Below, one piece after another: positions 45,006 through 52,763 of a stretch of 64,000 nt of DNA. The stretch's first letter is position 1, and every line of letters starts with the position of its first letter. The DNA comes from a virus. The notes beneath the pieces were generated by a model. It did not search any database, was not told where the DNA came from, and saw only the letters and a program-made list of their open reading frames with translations. Location: positions 1-64,000 of IMG/VR virus record IMGVR_UViG_3300047319_001031; one strand, 5' to 3'. The translations under genes and the position numbers were made by a program.

Positions 45006-46883
45006 TTATTTTGCTTCGCCGTAACGGACGGCCACCGTGCCTTCCGCTGCCACTGGCAAGTCCGGCGCCCACGCAGGCGGGATGCTCAGTGCAGCGTTGG
45101 CGTCCTTCAGTACATCACCTGCAGCGTCTTCGTCGGCGAGGAACACGCCCTCGTCGTGCGTCGACATTTTCCAATCATACTTCTGCGACACATCAAGCAG
45201 CTGGTCCATGACTATTATCTTTGCCAGTGCTTGTACCACGTTCTCGACTATCTTACCGCCATACAATTTACTACGCAAACCTCGACTGTTGACTGCAAAT
45301 GACCACTCCCTATCGTCTAGGTCGTACCTCAGATCGGGATACTTTATCCGCAACATGTTGGGGAGAACGATCGAGTTCTTGTCGAGCGCGAGCACGCCCC
45401 GGGGATCGAGCTGGCGATCGCCATCCGGGCCGGCAGCGATGGCGCCGAGCGCATTCTGGGCACGGTTCCACAGCTGCACCACCATAGGATGTGCCTGCCG
45501 GTAGGTCCGCACACCATGCTCAGACTGGGCGTCGGTGAGATCCAGCCCGCCGATGATGCGCGCCGTCTCCTTGAACTTGGGTGGCCCCATGCCGAAACCG
45601 CACCCGAGCTTCACGTGCTTGCCCGTCTTGCGCTCTTCTTCATTGGATAAGGTGATGTCCCGACCATACAAACGACTGGCCATGACGCAATACACATCCG
45701 GCCCCTCGCGGCGATCGTAGCGACGATAGACCTCCACCATGTCTTCTTGCATCGCCAGCCAGTCGAGCACACGCGACTCGATGTTGCGCGAATCGATCAC
45801 CACCAGCAGCTTGCCCTCGGGAGCGTAAATTGCATCGCGCAGCTCACCACCATGGAAGCTGCCGTTGATGCGCTTGCGTCGCGACAGGTTCTGCCAGTTG
45901 AGCTTGTCGCCACCGGACACGCGCATCGTTTGCATGGCGCCGGCATACTTGTAGTAGATGCACGCGGGGCCACGGCTCGCCATGTCGGCCATGCGTCGTG
46001 CCCGCGTCTCGTTGATCGTGGTCTTGTTGCCCAACCGCGCTGCTACCAGCGTCTGCACGCGATCGTCCTCGTGCTCTTCCAGTGCCTGCAATTCCGGATC
46101 GACCTTGGCGAACGCCCACGTTGGCTTGCCGGTTCGCGGCGAGATCTTCTTCGGTGGATCGACACCGAGACGCTGCAGCGCTTCGGCGAACTTGTCGTTG
46201 CTCATCACTTCATCGAGCGTGACACCAGCTTGGTAGAGCAGGGTGAGCTTTTCAACCTGCAACGTCTGTGCGTAATCACGCAGCAACTCTTCATCGAGCA
46301 GTAGCTCAGGCTCGGTGAACATGCGGATCAGCTTGTCGATCTGCTTCAGCTCCGATTTCGGAAAGCCGGGGAGCATGTGCCAAGCGAAAATGCGGTAGGT
46401 CCCCTCGACGTCGTCGCAGCAGTAGCGACCGTAATGCATCAGATCGTCGCTGCAAGTGGGATCACCAAAATCAGCAAGCCGCTTGTTCTTGGCTTGCACA
46501 AGGTACGTGCCTTTGGTGATACCTACTGGATAGAACTCTAAAAGTTTCCCGAGCGACCCACCCACGTCAATACCGTGAATCGCACGCGCCATAGAGAGAG
46601 TGTCAAACCAGACACGTGGCCGATGCCCGAAATGATGCGATAGGATAAGCCCGTCGAAGTGGGCGTGATGACAAAGTACAGCGTTGTTCTCGATGTCAAG
46701 CGAATCGAGTACCTGCTGAATCGCTGCTCCCCCGACCACAAATTTCGTGTGACCGTCATCAACCTTGTACCCCAGCAGGATGGCTTCAAAGCGCGGATCA
46801 CGGATGTAGGCTTCGGTGGTGAGCTGCTTGAGTGTGTAGTCGTCCGAATAGTACGTTTCGAAATCGAGCGTGATGAGTTTCAC
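45006..46883 (-). CDS. Family A DNA polymerase
   Basis: A 625-residue replicative polymerase. The 3'-5' exonuclease domain has DFETYY (residues 7-12), HHAHFDGLIL (about 72) and YCCDDVEGT (about 155). The polymerase domain has motif A VIDSRNIESR (about 360, the usual Tyr/Gln pair altered), motif B RKTGKHVKLGCGFGMG (about 414-430) and motif C THDEG (about 573). It starts with GTG, with no Shine-Dalgarno visible and a terminator-like hairpin ending 5 nt upstream. It replicates the phage DNA with the primase-helicase and SSB-like protein. Confidence 0.92.
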   Translation of the reverse strand: MKLITLDFETYYSDDYTLKQLTTEAYIRDPRFEAILLGYKVDDGHTKFVVGGAAIQQVLDSLDIENNAVLCHHAHFDGLILSHHFGHRPRVWFDTLSMARAIHGIDVGGSLGKLLEFYPVGITKGTYLVQAKNKRLADFGDPTCSDDLMHYGRYCCDDVEGTYRIFAWHMLPGFPKSELKQIDKLIRMFTEPELLLDEELLRDYAQTLQVEKLTLLYQAGVTLDEVMSNDKFAEALQRLGVDPPKKISPRTGKPTWAFAKVDPELQALEEHEDDRVQTLVAARLGNKTTINETRARRMADMASRGPACIYYKYAGAMQTMRVSGGDKLNWQNLSRRKRINGSFHGGELRDAIYAPEGKLLVVIDSRNIESRVLDWLAMQEDMVEVYRRYDRREGPDVYCVMASRLYGRDITLSNEEERKTGKHVKLGCGFGMGPPKFKETARIIGGLDLTDAQSEHGVRTYRQAHPMVVQLWNRAQNALGAIAAGPDGDRQLDPRGVLALDKNSIVLPNMLRIKYPDLRYDLDDREWSFAVNSRGLRSKLYGGKIVENVVQALAKIIVMDQLLDVSQKYDWKMSTHDEGVFLADEDAAGDVLKDANAALSIPPAWAPDLPVAAEGTVAVRYGEAK

Positions 46884-46888
46884 GAGTG

Positions 46889-46921
46889 AAAAAGGGGAGT
46901 GCGGCTACACACCGCACCCCC
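46889..46921 (-). terminator. Hairpin-T tract just before the polymerase start
   Basis: On the - strand GGGGGTGCGG pairs with CCGCACTCCCC (one bulged base) and is followed by TTTTTC, then CACTC and the GTG start codon of the polymerase. It ends transcripts from the Pro/Gly-rich gene and leaves no room for a normal ribosome site. It could attenuate polymerase expression. Confidence 0.75.
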
Positions 46922-46931
46922 AACGGCTTCT

Positions 46932-47516
46932 TTACTTCGCTGCGCTGACGTACACCAGCACCGGCTTGGTGCCAGCACCTTGCCACAGGATCGCGGGCTT
47001 GGTGTTTGGCGGCGGGGCAGGTGCGTCACCCTTCGGCGCCGGTACGTGCGCACCAGTGAGCGCAATGATCAGCGCTGTACCAGCAGGCAGTTGCGGCAGG
47101 TAGATCGGAAGATCGATGCCGATGTCCGGATTGGGTGGAATGAAGATCGGCTGATCCGGTGGAACACCCGGCAGCGTGTTGTCGGTTCCCGGTGGCAGCG
47201 CCGGGGGCCACATGCCCGGTGGCAGTACGATGGGCACTGACGGACGTACAGGCGGGACGGGCAGCGCGTTGCCGGGGCGTCCTTCCCAGCTGCCGGGTGG
47301 ACGGTTACCGGGGTGACCCGGCGCCCATGGCAGATCGTGATCGGGGCGACCGTAGCCGGGCAGGCCATGGCCGGGATGCGGCAGGGTGCCGATGCCGTAG
47401 TCGGGATCACCCGGCGCAGGCATGCCGCCACCGAAGCCGGGATCGACGCCACGTACCGGATCGACAAGGTACAGGTCGCCGCCTACGGATGTAACTCGTG
47501 CGAAAAAGCGTTGCAT
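46932..47516 (-). CDS. Pro/Gly-rich protein
   Basis: A 194-residue protein from the ATG with GGA 6 nt upstream (an in-frame ATG five codons earlier is less likely). Residues about 20-145 are dominated by Pro and Gly in loose PGxxxP repeats. The C-terminal 40 residues are less biased (LPAGTALIIALTGAHVP and onward). Unfolded or collagen-like. Function unknown. Followed by a terminator. Confidence 0.65.
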   Translation of the reverse strand: MQRFFARVTSVGGDLYLVDPVRGVDPGFGGGMPAPGDPDYGIGTLPHPGHGLPGYGRPDHDLPWAPGHPGNRPPGSWEGRPGNALPVPPVRPSVPIVLPPGMWPPALPPGTDNTLPGVPPDQPIFIPPNPDIGIDLPIYLPQLPAGTALIIALTGAHVPAPKGDAPAPPPNTKPAILWQGAGTKPVLVYVSAAK

Positions 47517-47530
47517 GTTGTTCCTTTCCA

Positions 47531-47680
47531 TTAGTGCATCGGGTTATGAATGACGACGTTAGGATTTTCAACGTCGGGTTGCGGGTTGCACCAACAGGTG
47601 TACCCCACGCATACGTGCTCACGACCATCGAACACCGGGTAGATATGCTGGTAACTACCGACCTCGGCATCGTCGGTCAT
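47531..47680 (-). CDS. Small Cys-containing protein, 49 residues
   Basis: Starts at an ATG that overlaps the stop of the two-helix membrane gene (ATGA). The product has a CWC pair (GYTCWCNPQPDVENP) and an early acidic region. No family was recognised. The overlap supports translation. Confidence 0.6.
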   Translation of the reverse strand: MTDDAEVGSYQHIYPVFDGREHVCVGYTCWCNPQPDVENPNVVIHNPMH

Positions 47681-47844
47681 TTGAAAAAGACTTCGCTTCC
47701 TCGGAAGAAAATCTGCACGAGAATCAGCAGGGCCAGCGCGAGCCAGCCGAAGTTCGCGGGCCGGATCGTGCTCGATCCCTTCCACGCTTCGATCAAGGCG
47801 AAGACCAGCGCGAAAACTAGAACAACGAGGGCAGTGACGTTCAT
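47677..47844 (-). CDS. Two-helix membrane protein (holin-like)
   Basis: A 55-residue protein with two hydrophobic segments (residues 3-20 VTALVVLVFALVFALI and 32-48 FGWLALALLILVQIFF) joined by a short polar turn with WKGSST. GGAGGT stands 6 nt before the ATG. Size and topology fit small class II holins or phage membrane accessory proteins. No endolysin lies nearby, so lysis is only a possibility. Confidence 0.7.
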   Translation of the reverse strand: MNVTALVVLVFALVFALIEAWKGSSTIRPANFGWLALALLILVQIFFRGSEVFFK

Positions 47845-47848
47845 GGTG

Positions 47849-48094
47849 TTACCTCCGTTCCGTGTTGTGTTCCGGCTCGATGTTCTCCGTTGGTTCAATC
47901 GAGAGAGCACGCTCTGCTGCTGCTTTACAGCCAGCGCACGCTTGCAGCCGGCACCGACTGATCACCCACAGTGTTTTCTCCATACGCTTGCAGCGTTCGA
48001 TCAGTAGATCCATCGTCGCTGCCGTAACAATGTCCTGATGGTCGCGCAACCACCGCGCCTGCCGCTGCGCCACTGCCAGATAGTCGGCCATCAT
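47849..48094 (-). CDS. Small Cys-rich helical protein
   Basis: An 81-residue protein with helices and a CxxC pair (ACAGCKAAAERAL, about residue 54). The C-terminus is charged. It lies between the membrane gene and a charged-tail protein. Function unknown. Confidence 0.6.
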   Translation of the reverse strand: MMADYLAVAQRQARWLRDHQDIVTAATMDLLIERCKRMEKTLWVISRCRLQACAGCKAAAERALSIEPTENIEPEHNTERR

Positions 48095-48099
48095 TTGAA

Positions 48100-48666
48100 T
48101 CAGTCGTCGCGGCGCTCATCACGCTTGGTCTGCCGATCGTCTTGGCGTGCGTCGCGCTCGCCCTTCCGCTCGTCTTGCTTGGCATCGCGCTCAGCTTTCC
48201 GCTCGTCACGGCTACCACGATCAGGCCGCTCGTGGCCGGGAGTTCCGGGTACGAAGCCGGGCGGTGTTTCAGGCTCGGGTGGCGGCACCACACCATCCTT
48301 CGATCCCTTCACGACCAGCAGCGATTGATCGGTACAGATGACCACACCCGATGGGTGTCCGTTCTCGTGCGCGCCGTAGTCGTAATACGTGCCGGTGAAA
48401 ATGTCATAGCGCGGCGGGCCGTTGCTCGCCATGACAGCGTTGTAATCCGCGTTGCTCATGAAATCGAGAACTTCCAGATCGCCGAACTTGTAAATGAAAC
48501 CGGCAGCGACCGCTGCCTGTTGTCGATGGCCGGGGATGTTCTGCTCGCCGCCCGTGACCGGCAGTGTCTTCGACCAGTCGGTCACCTTTTTTCCGAGATC
48601 GGTCAGGTGGCGTTGTGCCGACTCGCCGTGTTCAAATTCGACCATCACTTCGTCGAGATCAATCAT
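48100..48666 (-). CDS. Hypothetical protein with charged repeat tail
   Basis: A 188-residue protein. Residues 1-140 look globular, ending in a Pro-rich linker (PPPEPETPPGFVPGTPG). The last 45 residues repeat DERKxERDAKQDE units, a strongly charged helix. It overlaps the DUF6378-type gene by 4 nt. Function unknown. Confidence 0.65.
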   Translation of the reverse strand: MIDLDEVMVEFEHGESAQRHLTDLGKKVTDWSKTLPVTGGEQNIPGHRQQAAVAAGFIYKFGDLEVLDFMSNADYNAVMASNGPPRYDIFTGTYYDYGAHENGHPSGVVICTDQSLLVVKGSKDGVVPPPEPETPPGFVPGTPGHERPDRGSRDERKAERDAKQDERKGERDARQDDRQTKRDERRDD

Positions 48667-49070
48667 GTTGACTCTCCTTTGGGGGATTCACTGCTTACAG
48701 CATGAACATTGGTGTCAGCAGGATGCGTAACCAAGTGGTCCATGTGTTCCTCGGTGGGTGGTACGGCGAACAGAGGGGTATTCTGCAGTGCCTTTTCGTA
48801 TGAGTCAATGCGATCGATGAGGCCAACGTAGCCAGCGACGTCAATTAGCGAGTCACGATGGCGTGGTGAGTGCATCAGCCGTGCCACTTTCATCAGCACC
48901 ATCATCATGGCAACATCTTCCACCGTGAGCGACAGCGCCACGTGGTGTTTCCGTTCGATGAAAACGCGCCACAGCTCGGCGATGTTTTCGAGGTTGACGC
49001 CCGGGCTGCCGTAGGTCTGCTCGCGATCGCCGTGGATGATCTCGTGCGCTTCGGTGAGGATGTCTTTCAT
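48663..49070 (-). CDS. DUF6378-type protein
   Basis: A 135-residue protein from the ATG at 49070. ILTEAHEIIHGDREQTYGSP then NIAELWRVF and DVAMMMVLMKVARL with HRDSLIDVAGYVGL match the DUF6378 pattern of phage proteins related to nucleotide pyrophosphohydrolase-like folds. It has no clear Shine-Dalgarno. An alternative GTG at 49094 lies inside the operator-like palindrome. The 3' end overlaps the next gene (ATGA). Confidence 0.75.
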   Translation of the reverse strand: MKDILTEAHEIIHGDREQTYGSPGVNLENIAELWRVFIERKHHVALSLTVEDVAMMMVLMKVARLMHSPRHRDSLIDVAGYVGLIDRIDSYEKALQNTPLFAVPPTEEHMDHLVTHPADTNVHAVSSESPKGEST

Positions 49071-49087
49071 GCAAACACCATAGGTAA

Positions 49088-49117
49088 TGACCACATGCTG
49101 ATGTGGTCAATAGTATA
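49088..49117 (-). promoter_or_regulatory. Leftward promoter with palindromic operator
   Basis: TATACT (49117-49112, - strand) is followed within three bases by a perfect 9-bp inverted repeat, TGACCACAT with ATGTGGTCA, at 49088-49109. The repeat would cover the transcription start. A TTTACC about 19 nt upstream is a weak -35. This looks like a repressor-controlled promoter for the 49070-46932 genes, placed right after the terminator that ends the microprotein array. Confidence 0.6.
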
Positions 49118-49145
49118 GTGGGATTGGTACTGCTGAGGTAAAGCT

Positions 49146-49165
49146 CCCCCCGGGCGGCCGGGGGG
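49146..49165 (-). terminator. Strong G+C hairpin ending the 49.2-50.8 kb run
   Basis: CCCCCCGG and CCGGGGGG form an 8-bp stem with a 4-nt loop, directly after the last microprotein stop and the short GTGATCTAA. There is no T tract, so it may work as a transcript end or as a pause/processing signal. Confidence 0.6.
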
Positions 49166-49170
49166 TTAGA

Positions 49171-49317
49171 TCACTTCGGCCATCTTCCTGAGCGTGAGTG
49201 TTGCCACGACCAAGGCATAGGTTGAGATCCGCCTGTTCGTGACGCACCGTACGGCCATGTGCCTGACTTCGACACGGACAGCATCCACTTCCATCGCCAA
49301 GGCGGAAGGAAGATCAC
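49171..49317 (-). CDS. MI-family microprotein r
   Basis: 48 codons, GTG start inside the stop of microprotein q. It begins MIFLPPW and ends HSRSGRWPK, so it has both family motifs. Tryptophan makes up 7 of 48 residues. GGAG lies 8 nt upstream. After its TGA the next GTGATC is followed at once by TAA, so the chain ends here, 5 nt before a hairpin. Confidence 0.5.
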   Translation of the reverse strand: MIFLPPWRWKWMLSVSKSGTWPYGASRTGGSQPMPWSWQHSRSGRWPK

Positions 49318-49451
49318 CGCGTCGACTCCGATCGGATGCGCGGGCTCGACCGAGACCGGCACCACGACCAGCACACCGGGCCGGTGCGCGATGCACAGCG
49401 TGATAGGCGCTCCAACATGGTCCGGGTCACCCAGCCGGGGAAGCGGATCAT
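49314..49451 (-). CDS. MI-family microprotein q
   Basis: 45 codons from ATG, ending with a stop that overlaps the GTG of microprotein r. It begins MIRFPGW. Cys, Ser and Arg are frequent (WCRSRSSPR). The frame also stays open upstream of the ATG, so the start rests on the family pattern and the overlap. Confidence 0.45.
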   Translation of the reverse strand: MIRFPGWVTRTMLERLSRCASRTGPVCWSWCRSRSSPRIRSESTR

Positions 49452-49579
49452 CGCCAGCTCACTGATTTCGCCGTGGCTCGCCCCCTTGCCGCTCCTGACC
49501 ACGACCACGCCTGCCCTCGGAACGACGAGACGTCCTTCCGCTTGTTACCCTTTGGTGTGACAGGAAGTAGAAGGATCAC
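49448..49579 (-). CDS. MI-family microprotein p
   Basis: 43 codons from a GTG that overlaps the stop of the 49576-49971 gene (GTGA). It begins MILLLPV, followed by a basic stretch and WSWSGAARG. It is the first member of this three-gene chain and joins it to a normal gene by the same overlap. Confidence 0.45.
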   Translation of the reverse strand: MILLLPVTPKGNKRKDVSSFRGQAWSWSGAARGRATAKSVSWR

Positions 49580-49971
49580 GCCGCCACTTTCTTCTTCGGC
49601 CGCTTGGTGTGGGCCTTTTCTGTAGGGAACACCGAGCGCACTTTGCCATGCTTCTTACCGTTGACCTTGGCCACCACCTTGGCCTTGGCTGGCTTGGCAG
49701 CGCGCGGTGGTTGGTGCATCACCATGTCGTCTGGTAGGCGCCACAGCCGCATGCCCCCTTGGTCCTTCCGGATCATCACCTGAATGTTGAGCTTCTTGGC
49801 CACACGATAGAAGCGCGTGGCGCGCTTGGCGATCGGCGCATCGAAGTAGATGCTCTCGCCCGGCTGCAGCGCCTTCAAGAGTGCAATGTTGTGCCCCTGC
49901 CGCGCTGCTACCGGTGGAATCGGAACGTTCTGTTCCACCGTGAAACCGTAAACAATTCGCTTGCTGCTCAT
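49576..49971 (-). CDS. Hypothetical basic protein
   Basis: A 131-residue protein from the ATG with AAGGAGAGG about 11 nt upstream. It has a strand-rich middle (VYGFTVEQNVPIPPVAARQG) and a Lys/Arg/Pro/Ala C-terminal tail of about 45 residues, like many DNA-binding tails. It is followed by a chain of microproteins. Function unknown. Confidence 0.65.
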   Translation of the reverse strand: MSSKRIVYGFTVEQNVPIPPVAARQGHNIALLKALQPGESIYFDAPIAKRATRFYRVAKKLNIQVMIRKDQGGMRLWRLPDDMVMHQPPRAAKPAKAKVVAKVNGKKHGKVRSVFPTEKAHTKRPKKKVAA

Positions 49972-50024
49972 TTTATAGTCCTCTCCTTTGTAAGCCATGT
50001 GTAAGGTGGGATCACCTGAGTAAG

Positions 50025-50321
50025 TTAGTCGGGTACCTCTGTTGCCGGTGGTATTGCCACCGACCCTACGATTTGCCCGGCGTGCATAATTGCCACTTCC
50101 GGTGCAATTATAGATTGCGTGCGACAAAAGGCAAGTATGTCAGCTATTGTAGTATCCAACCCTACAAGCTCAACAAGTGGCGGGGTGGCTCTTACGAGGG
50201 TCAACCGGTTGGCCCCCCGGAAGGCGTCGACGCCCATCGCGACGCATAGGCGGGTCAGCCGAGTCTCCGTCCTAGTAGCTCGCGCTAGTATTTCTTGTAG
50301 CATGTTGTGGTCATTTGCCAT
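50025..50321 (-). CDS. Hypothetical protein
   Basis: A 98-residue helical protein (LQEILARATRTETRLTRLCVAMGV) with a hydrophobic second half (LVELVGLDTTIADILAF). GGAAAG stands before the ATG, and the last codons of microprotein o overlap its start. No motif. Confidence 0.6.
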   Translation of the reverse strand: MANDHNMLQEILARATRTETRLTRLCVAMGVDAFRGANRLTLVRATPPLVELVGLDTTIADILAFCRTQSIIAPEVAIMHAGQIVGSVAIPPATEVPD

Positions 50322-50493
50322 GTTGCTTTCCTTTGGTAAATGCTGATCTATCGTGGCTACCGGATAGAGATGTAGAAAAAGACCACGCGTGCATCGAGCA
50401 CCACAGTTTAGTAGAGCCCGAGTGCGATCGCGAGACCCGTACGGGCAGCAGCTTAGTGTTCCGGCATATCAGCCATGGGGGCAGGGGGATCAT
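50311..50493 (-). CDS. MI-family microprotein o
   Basis: 60 codons from an ATG inside the stop of microprotein n. It begins MIPLPPW and includes VSRSHSG. Its end runs into the start of the 50025-50321 gene, covering that gene's Shine-Dalgarno and start codon. In the alternative frame the stretch DDPPAPMADMPEH ends after 13 codons. Confidence 0.45.
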   Translation of the reverse strand: MIPLPPWLICRNTKLLPVRVSRSHSGSTKLWCSMHAWSFSTSLSGSHDRSAFTKGKQHGK

Positions 50494-50648
50494 CGCTGCG
50501 TCTTTCTTCCTTGTTGCCTCGATCCCGAGTACGCCATTGAACGTGCTCCATGCCACGATGCAAACCCCGACGTGCGTCGCGTTGCCGATCCTGATCGAGA
50601 CGCTCGGGGTGCCCGTTGCGTAACGGGCCAAAACAGAATCAGGATCAT
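50490..50648 (-). CDS. MI-family microprotein n
   Basis: 52 codons from ATG. It begins MILILFW and has ASRSGSA near residues 16-22 (codons TCT CGA TCA GGA). The stop overlaps the next ATG. The alternative frame gives a well-formed longer reading (DDPDSVLARYATGTPSVSI), so this is the member where the frame choice is least certain. Confidence 0.4.
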   Translation of the reverse strand: MILILFWPVTQRAPRASRSGSATRRTSGFASWHGARSMAYSGSRQQGRKTQR

Positions 50649-50788
50649 CGCGGCCCCGATTTCGATTGAACATACGATCGCGATCTAGCTAGGCCATTTT
50701 TTGTTCCTGACATTGACCATGGACGTTTGACCACGCCCGATCCTGAACGTGACCCTCTTGCATTCCACCATCGAGGAATAAAAATCAC
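50645..50788 (-). CDS. MI-family microprotein m
   Basis: 47 codons from a GTG overlapping the stop of the 270-residue gene. It begins MIFIPRW and has GSRSGSG near residues 12-18 (codons TCA CGT TCA GGA). GAGGG lies 4 nt before the GTG. First member of this three-gene chain. Confidence 0.5.
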   Translation of the reverse strand: MIFIPRWWNARGSRSGSGVVKRPWSMSGTKNGLARSRSYVQSKSGPR

Positions 50789-51597
50789 GCCGCCCTCACG
50801 CGAATGTTACGGTGCTCGGTGCGCACCGTCTTTGTGTTGAACCACTTCGGATCGCCCAGCTCGGCGCGCAGCAGGCAGTTGATCAGGGCCTCGGTGGCGC
50901 CGATGGGATCGGCATGCTTGGTGGCTCGTCCAACCCGCCCGTAGCACGCCCGCCCAAGGGGCGAGGTGTTCGTGGCGCAGCGAGCGATGTCAGCGTGGTC
51001 GGCCTGTGCATCGAGCAGCCTGAACAGCTCGCGTCTCGCCTCGTGGCCATCGGGTGCTGAGGCGTACCCGTCGAATCCGACCAGCTTCGGAAACTCGCCC
51101 AGTACCAGCCGGGCAAAGCAGGCGTTGCGGAAGTGCTCGCCGATGCGCCGCCGCTCGGCCTTCAGCTCGGGCTTGACCCGGATCTCATCTCGAACCTTGA
51201 CGATGACGTTCTGCACGGTGCCATCCGGCAGCACCACGATCGCTCGATCCATGGGCCACCAGTCGCCGTAGATGTCGCGGAACACCTGCTGTCCGTGCTC
51301 GACGCCTACTGAGAACGGTCCGTGCTCGCTGGTGCAGCTGCGCGTGATGTTGCTGTCCCAGTCGTTCACGATCACCGTGCCGTCGCGAAAGAACTGCAGG
51401 ATGTCGGTGCGGTAGAGCCGCATGCACATCGCGCGCTCGTACTCGTCGCTCACCGGATGGATGTACTCTCTGGATCGCAGTCCATAGTTTTTGCTGCGGC
51501 CCTCAGCGATCAGGACCTCGGGTTTATCCAACAATAGCTCAGCGATACGGTCGTAACTCAACCGCCCACTGATCTTCAGGCTCGATCTTCCGTACAT
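50785..51597 (-). CDS. Hypothetical 270-residue phage protein
   Basis: A 270-residue protein with mixed strands and helices. No motif was recognised despite features such as YGLRSREYIHP (about 38), RDGTVIVNDWDSNI (about 70) and a Trp-rich GDWWPMDRAIVVL (about 112). AAAGGAAAA precedes the ATG. Partly degenerate CRP-like half-sites lie about 25 nt upstream. The stop overlaps microprotein m. Confidence 0.65.
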   Translation of the reverse strand: MYGRSSLKISGRLSYDRIAELLLDKPEVLIAEGRSKNYGLRSREYIHPVSDEYERAMCMRLYRTDILQFFRDGTVIVNDWDSNITRSCTSEHGPFSVGVEHGQQVFRDIYGDWWPMDRAIVVLPDGTVQNVIVKVRDEIRVKPELKAERRRIGEHFRNACFARLVLGEFPKLVGFDGYASAPDGHEARRELFRLLDAQADHADIARCATNTSPLGRACYGRVGRATKHADPIGATEALINCLLRAELGDPKWFNTKTVRTEHRNIRVRAA

Positions 51598-51630
51598 GGT
51601 TTTCCTTTAGTAAATGGTTTGCTACACCTG

Positions 51631-52200
51631 TCACAAAACCTGTTGCGCCAGCTTCACCAGCTCCAGCACCAGCCGCACGCGAGCATCGTCATCTGCTGAG
51701 TGAATGCGTTTGGCGTAGACTTTTTTCTCCGCGCGTGCCGGTATGGCATCGAGCGGGAAGCTCCCCACCAGTGCTGGCAGCTCCGCTGCTGATCCGTTCC
51801 CGTTGACTGGATGACCATTGCCGGGTAGACCAGCTGCCTTGCGCGCGGCTACGCTCGCAGCGAAGTTTTTATGCTGCTCATCAGTCCACGGGTGCCCGTT
51901 TTTTCCGTACTTCAAGCCCGTTCTGGCTTTAACAAAATTGGCGCGGTGCTCGGATGTCCAGATCTTGTTGTTGGCCTTGTCGGGCTTGCCAGCCACCTTG
52001 CGCGCTTTCAGACCTTTGGCAATATTCTCCGCATGCTCCTTCTTCTTCGCTGCACTGCGTGCTGCCATGGTCGCGGAGAATTTCTTGTGCCGTTCCGGCG
52101 TCCATTTCTGCGGATGCTTTTTCATGTATGCCTTCACTCGTTTTGAGGTTGCTGCTCTTTGCTCCGCGGTCCACTCGTAGCCACTATTTTTCGTAGCCAT
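51631..52200 (-). CDS. Repeat protein with WTxEQ modules
   Basis: A 189-residue Lys/Ala-rich protein. Four short modules begin with W-T-x-E/D and a His/Gln/Arg/Ala helix (WTAEQRAA, WTPERHKK, WTSEHRAN, WTDEQHKN), spaced by about 26-33 residues, as in NUMOD-like DNA-binding repeats. The end is helical. The ATG at 52200 with GAGGT close upstream is preferred. It may bind DNA. Confidence 0.65.
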   Translation of the reverse strand: MATKNSGYEWTAEQRAATSKRVKAYMKKHPQKWTPERHKKFSATMAARSAAKKKEHAENIAKGLKARKVAGKPDKANNKIWTSEHRANFVKARTGLKYGKNGHPWTDEQHKNFAASVAARKAAGLPGNGHPVNGNGSAAELPALVGSFPLDAIPARAEKKVYAKRIHSADDDARVRLVLELVKLAQQVL

Positions 52201-52202
52201 CA

Positions 52203-52439
52203 TCACCTCAAGAAGTCAATGGAATGAACACGTCGCGTGTACTGCCCGAGCATGCGCCCGGTCGTGGCGTTGTAGACTTCGATCGTGGTACCGATCTCTG
52301 CCCAGCGCGCCTCGATCAGAGCACCAAGGTGCGCGTTGCGATCGTGTGCGTAGTAGCGGTGTGGCAGGTTCTCCTTTCTCACAGCATCCCAAAGACGAAA
52401 CGGTCGGACTGTTTCGTAATCGATCTCGGGGTACTTCAT
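52203..52439 (-). CDS. Small hypothetical protein
   Basis: A 78-residue protein with FRLWDAVRKENLPHRYYAHD near residue 14-33, then a helix and strand. It overlaps the repeat protein start. No motif was recognised. Confidence 0.6.
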   Translation of the reverse strand: MKYPEIDYETVRPFRLWDAVRKENLPHRYYAHDRNAHLGALIEARWAEIGTTIEVYNATTGRMLGQYTRRVHSIDFLR

Positions 52440-52466
52440 GATGATGTCACCATCACTGCTCTCCTT

Positions 52467-52763
52467 TCATCGTTGTTGTTCAACTGCAGGTAGTGCTGCC
52501 TTCATCGTCTGCACCCACTTTGCTACATCATCAGCGGCAAGCAGCATCTGGTTGCGCTTGTAGGTCTTGCCGCAGATCTCACCCGCCCGCCTGAGCATCG
52601 CGGTCGGCGTGTAAGCACGGTTGACCTTGATGCGATGCTTGGCATAGAGCCGCATCGCTGAGACCAGTGTCGCTGCTGCGTACAGGGCGACCGCATCGGG
52701 TCCATAGAAGCCCGTTGCATGGCCATCGGGTCCGTATTCGATGTGGCTGTCTTTGTCGCTCAC
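52467..52763 (-). CDS. Small hypothetical protein
   Basis: A 98-residue helical protein (ALYAAATLVSAMRLYAKHRI; GKTYKRNQMLLAADDVAKWV). It overlaps the upstream gene (ATGA). No family recognised. One of a run of small coupled genes. Confidence 0.6.
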   Translation of the reverse strand: MSDKDSHIEYGPDGHATGFYGPDAVALYAAATLVSAMRLYAKHRIKVNRAYTPTAMLRRAGEICGKTYKRNQMLLAADDVAKWVQTMKAALPAVEQQR

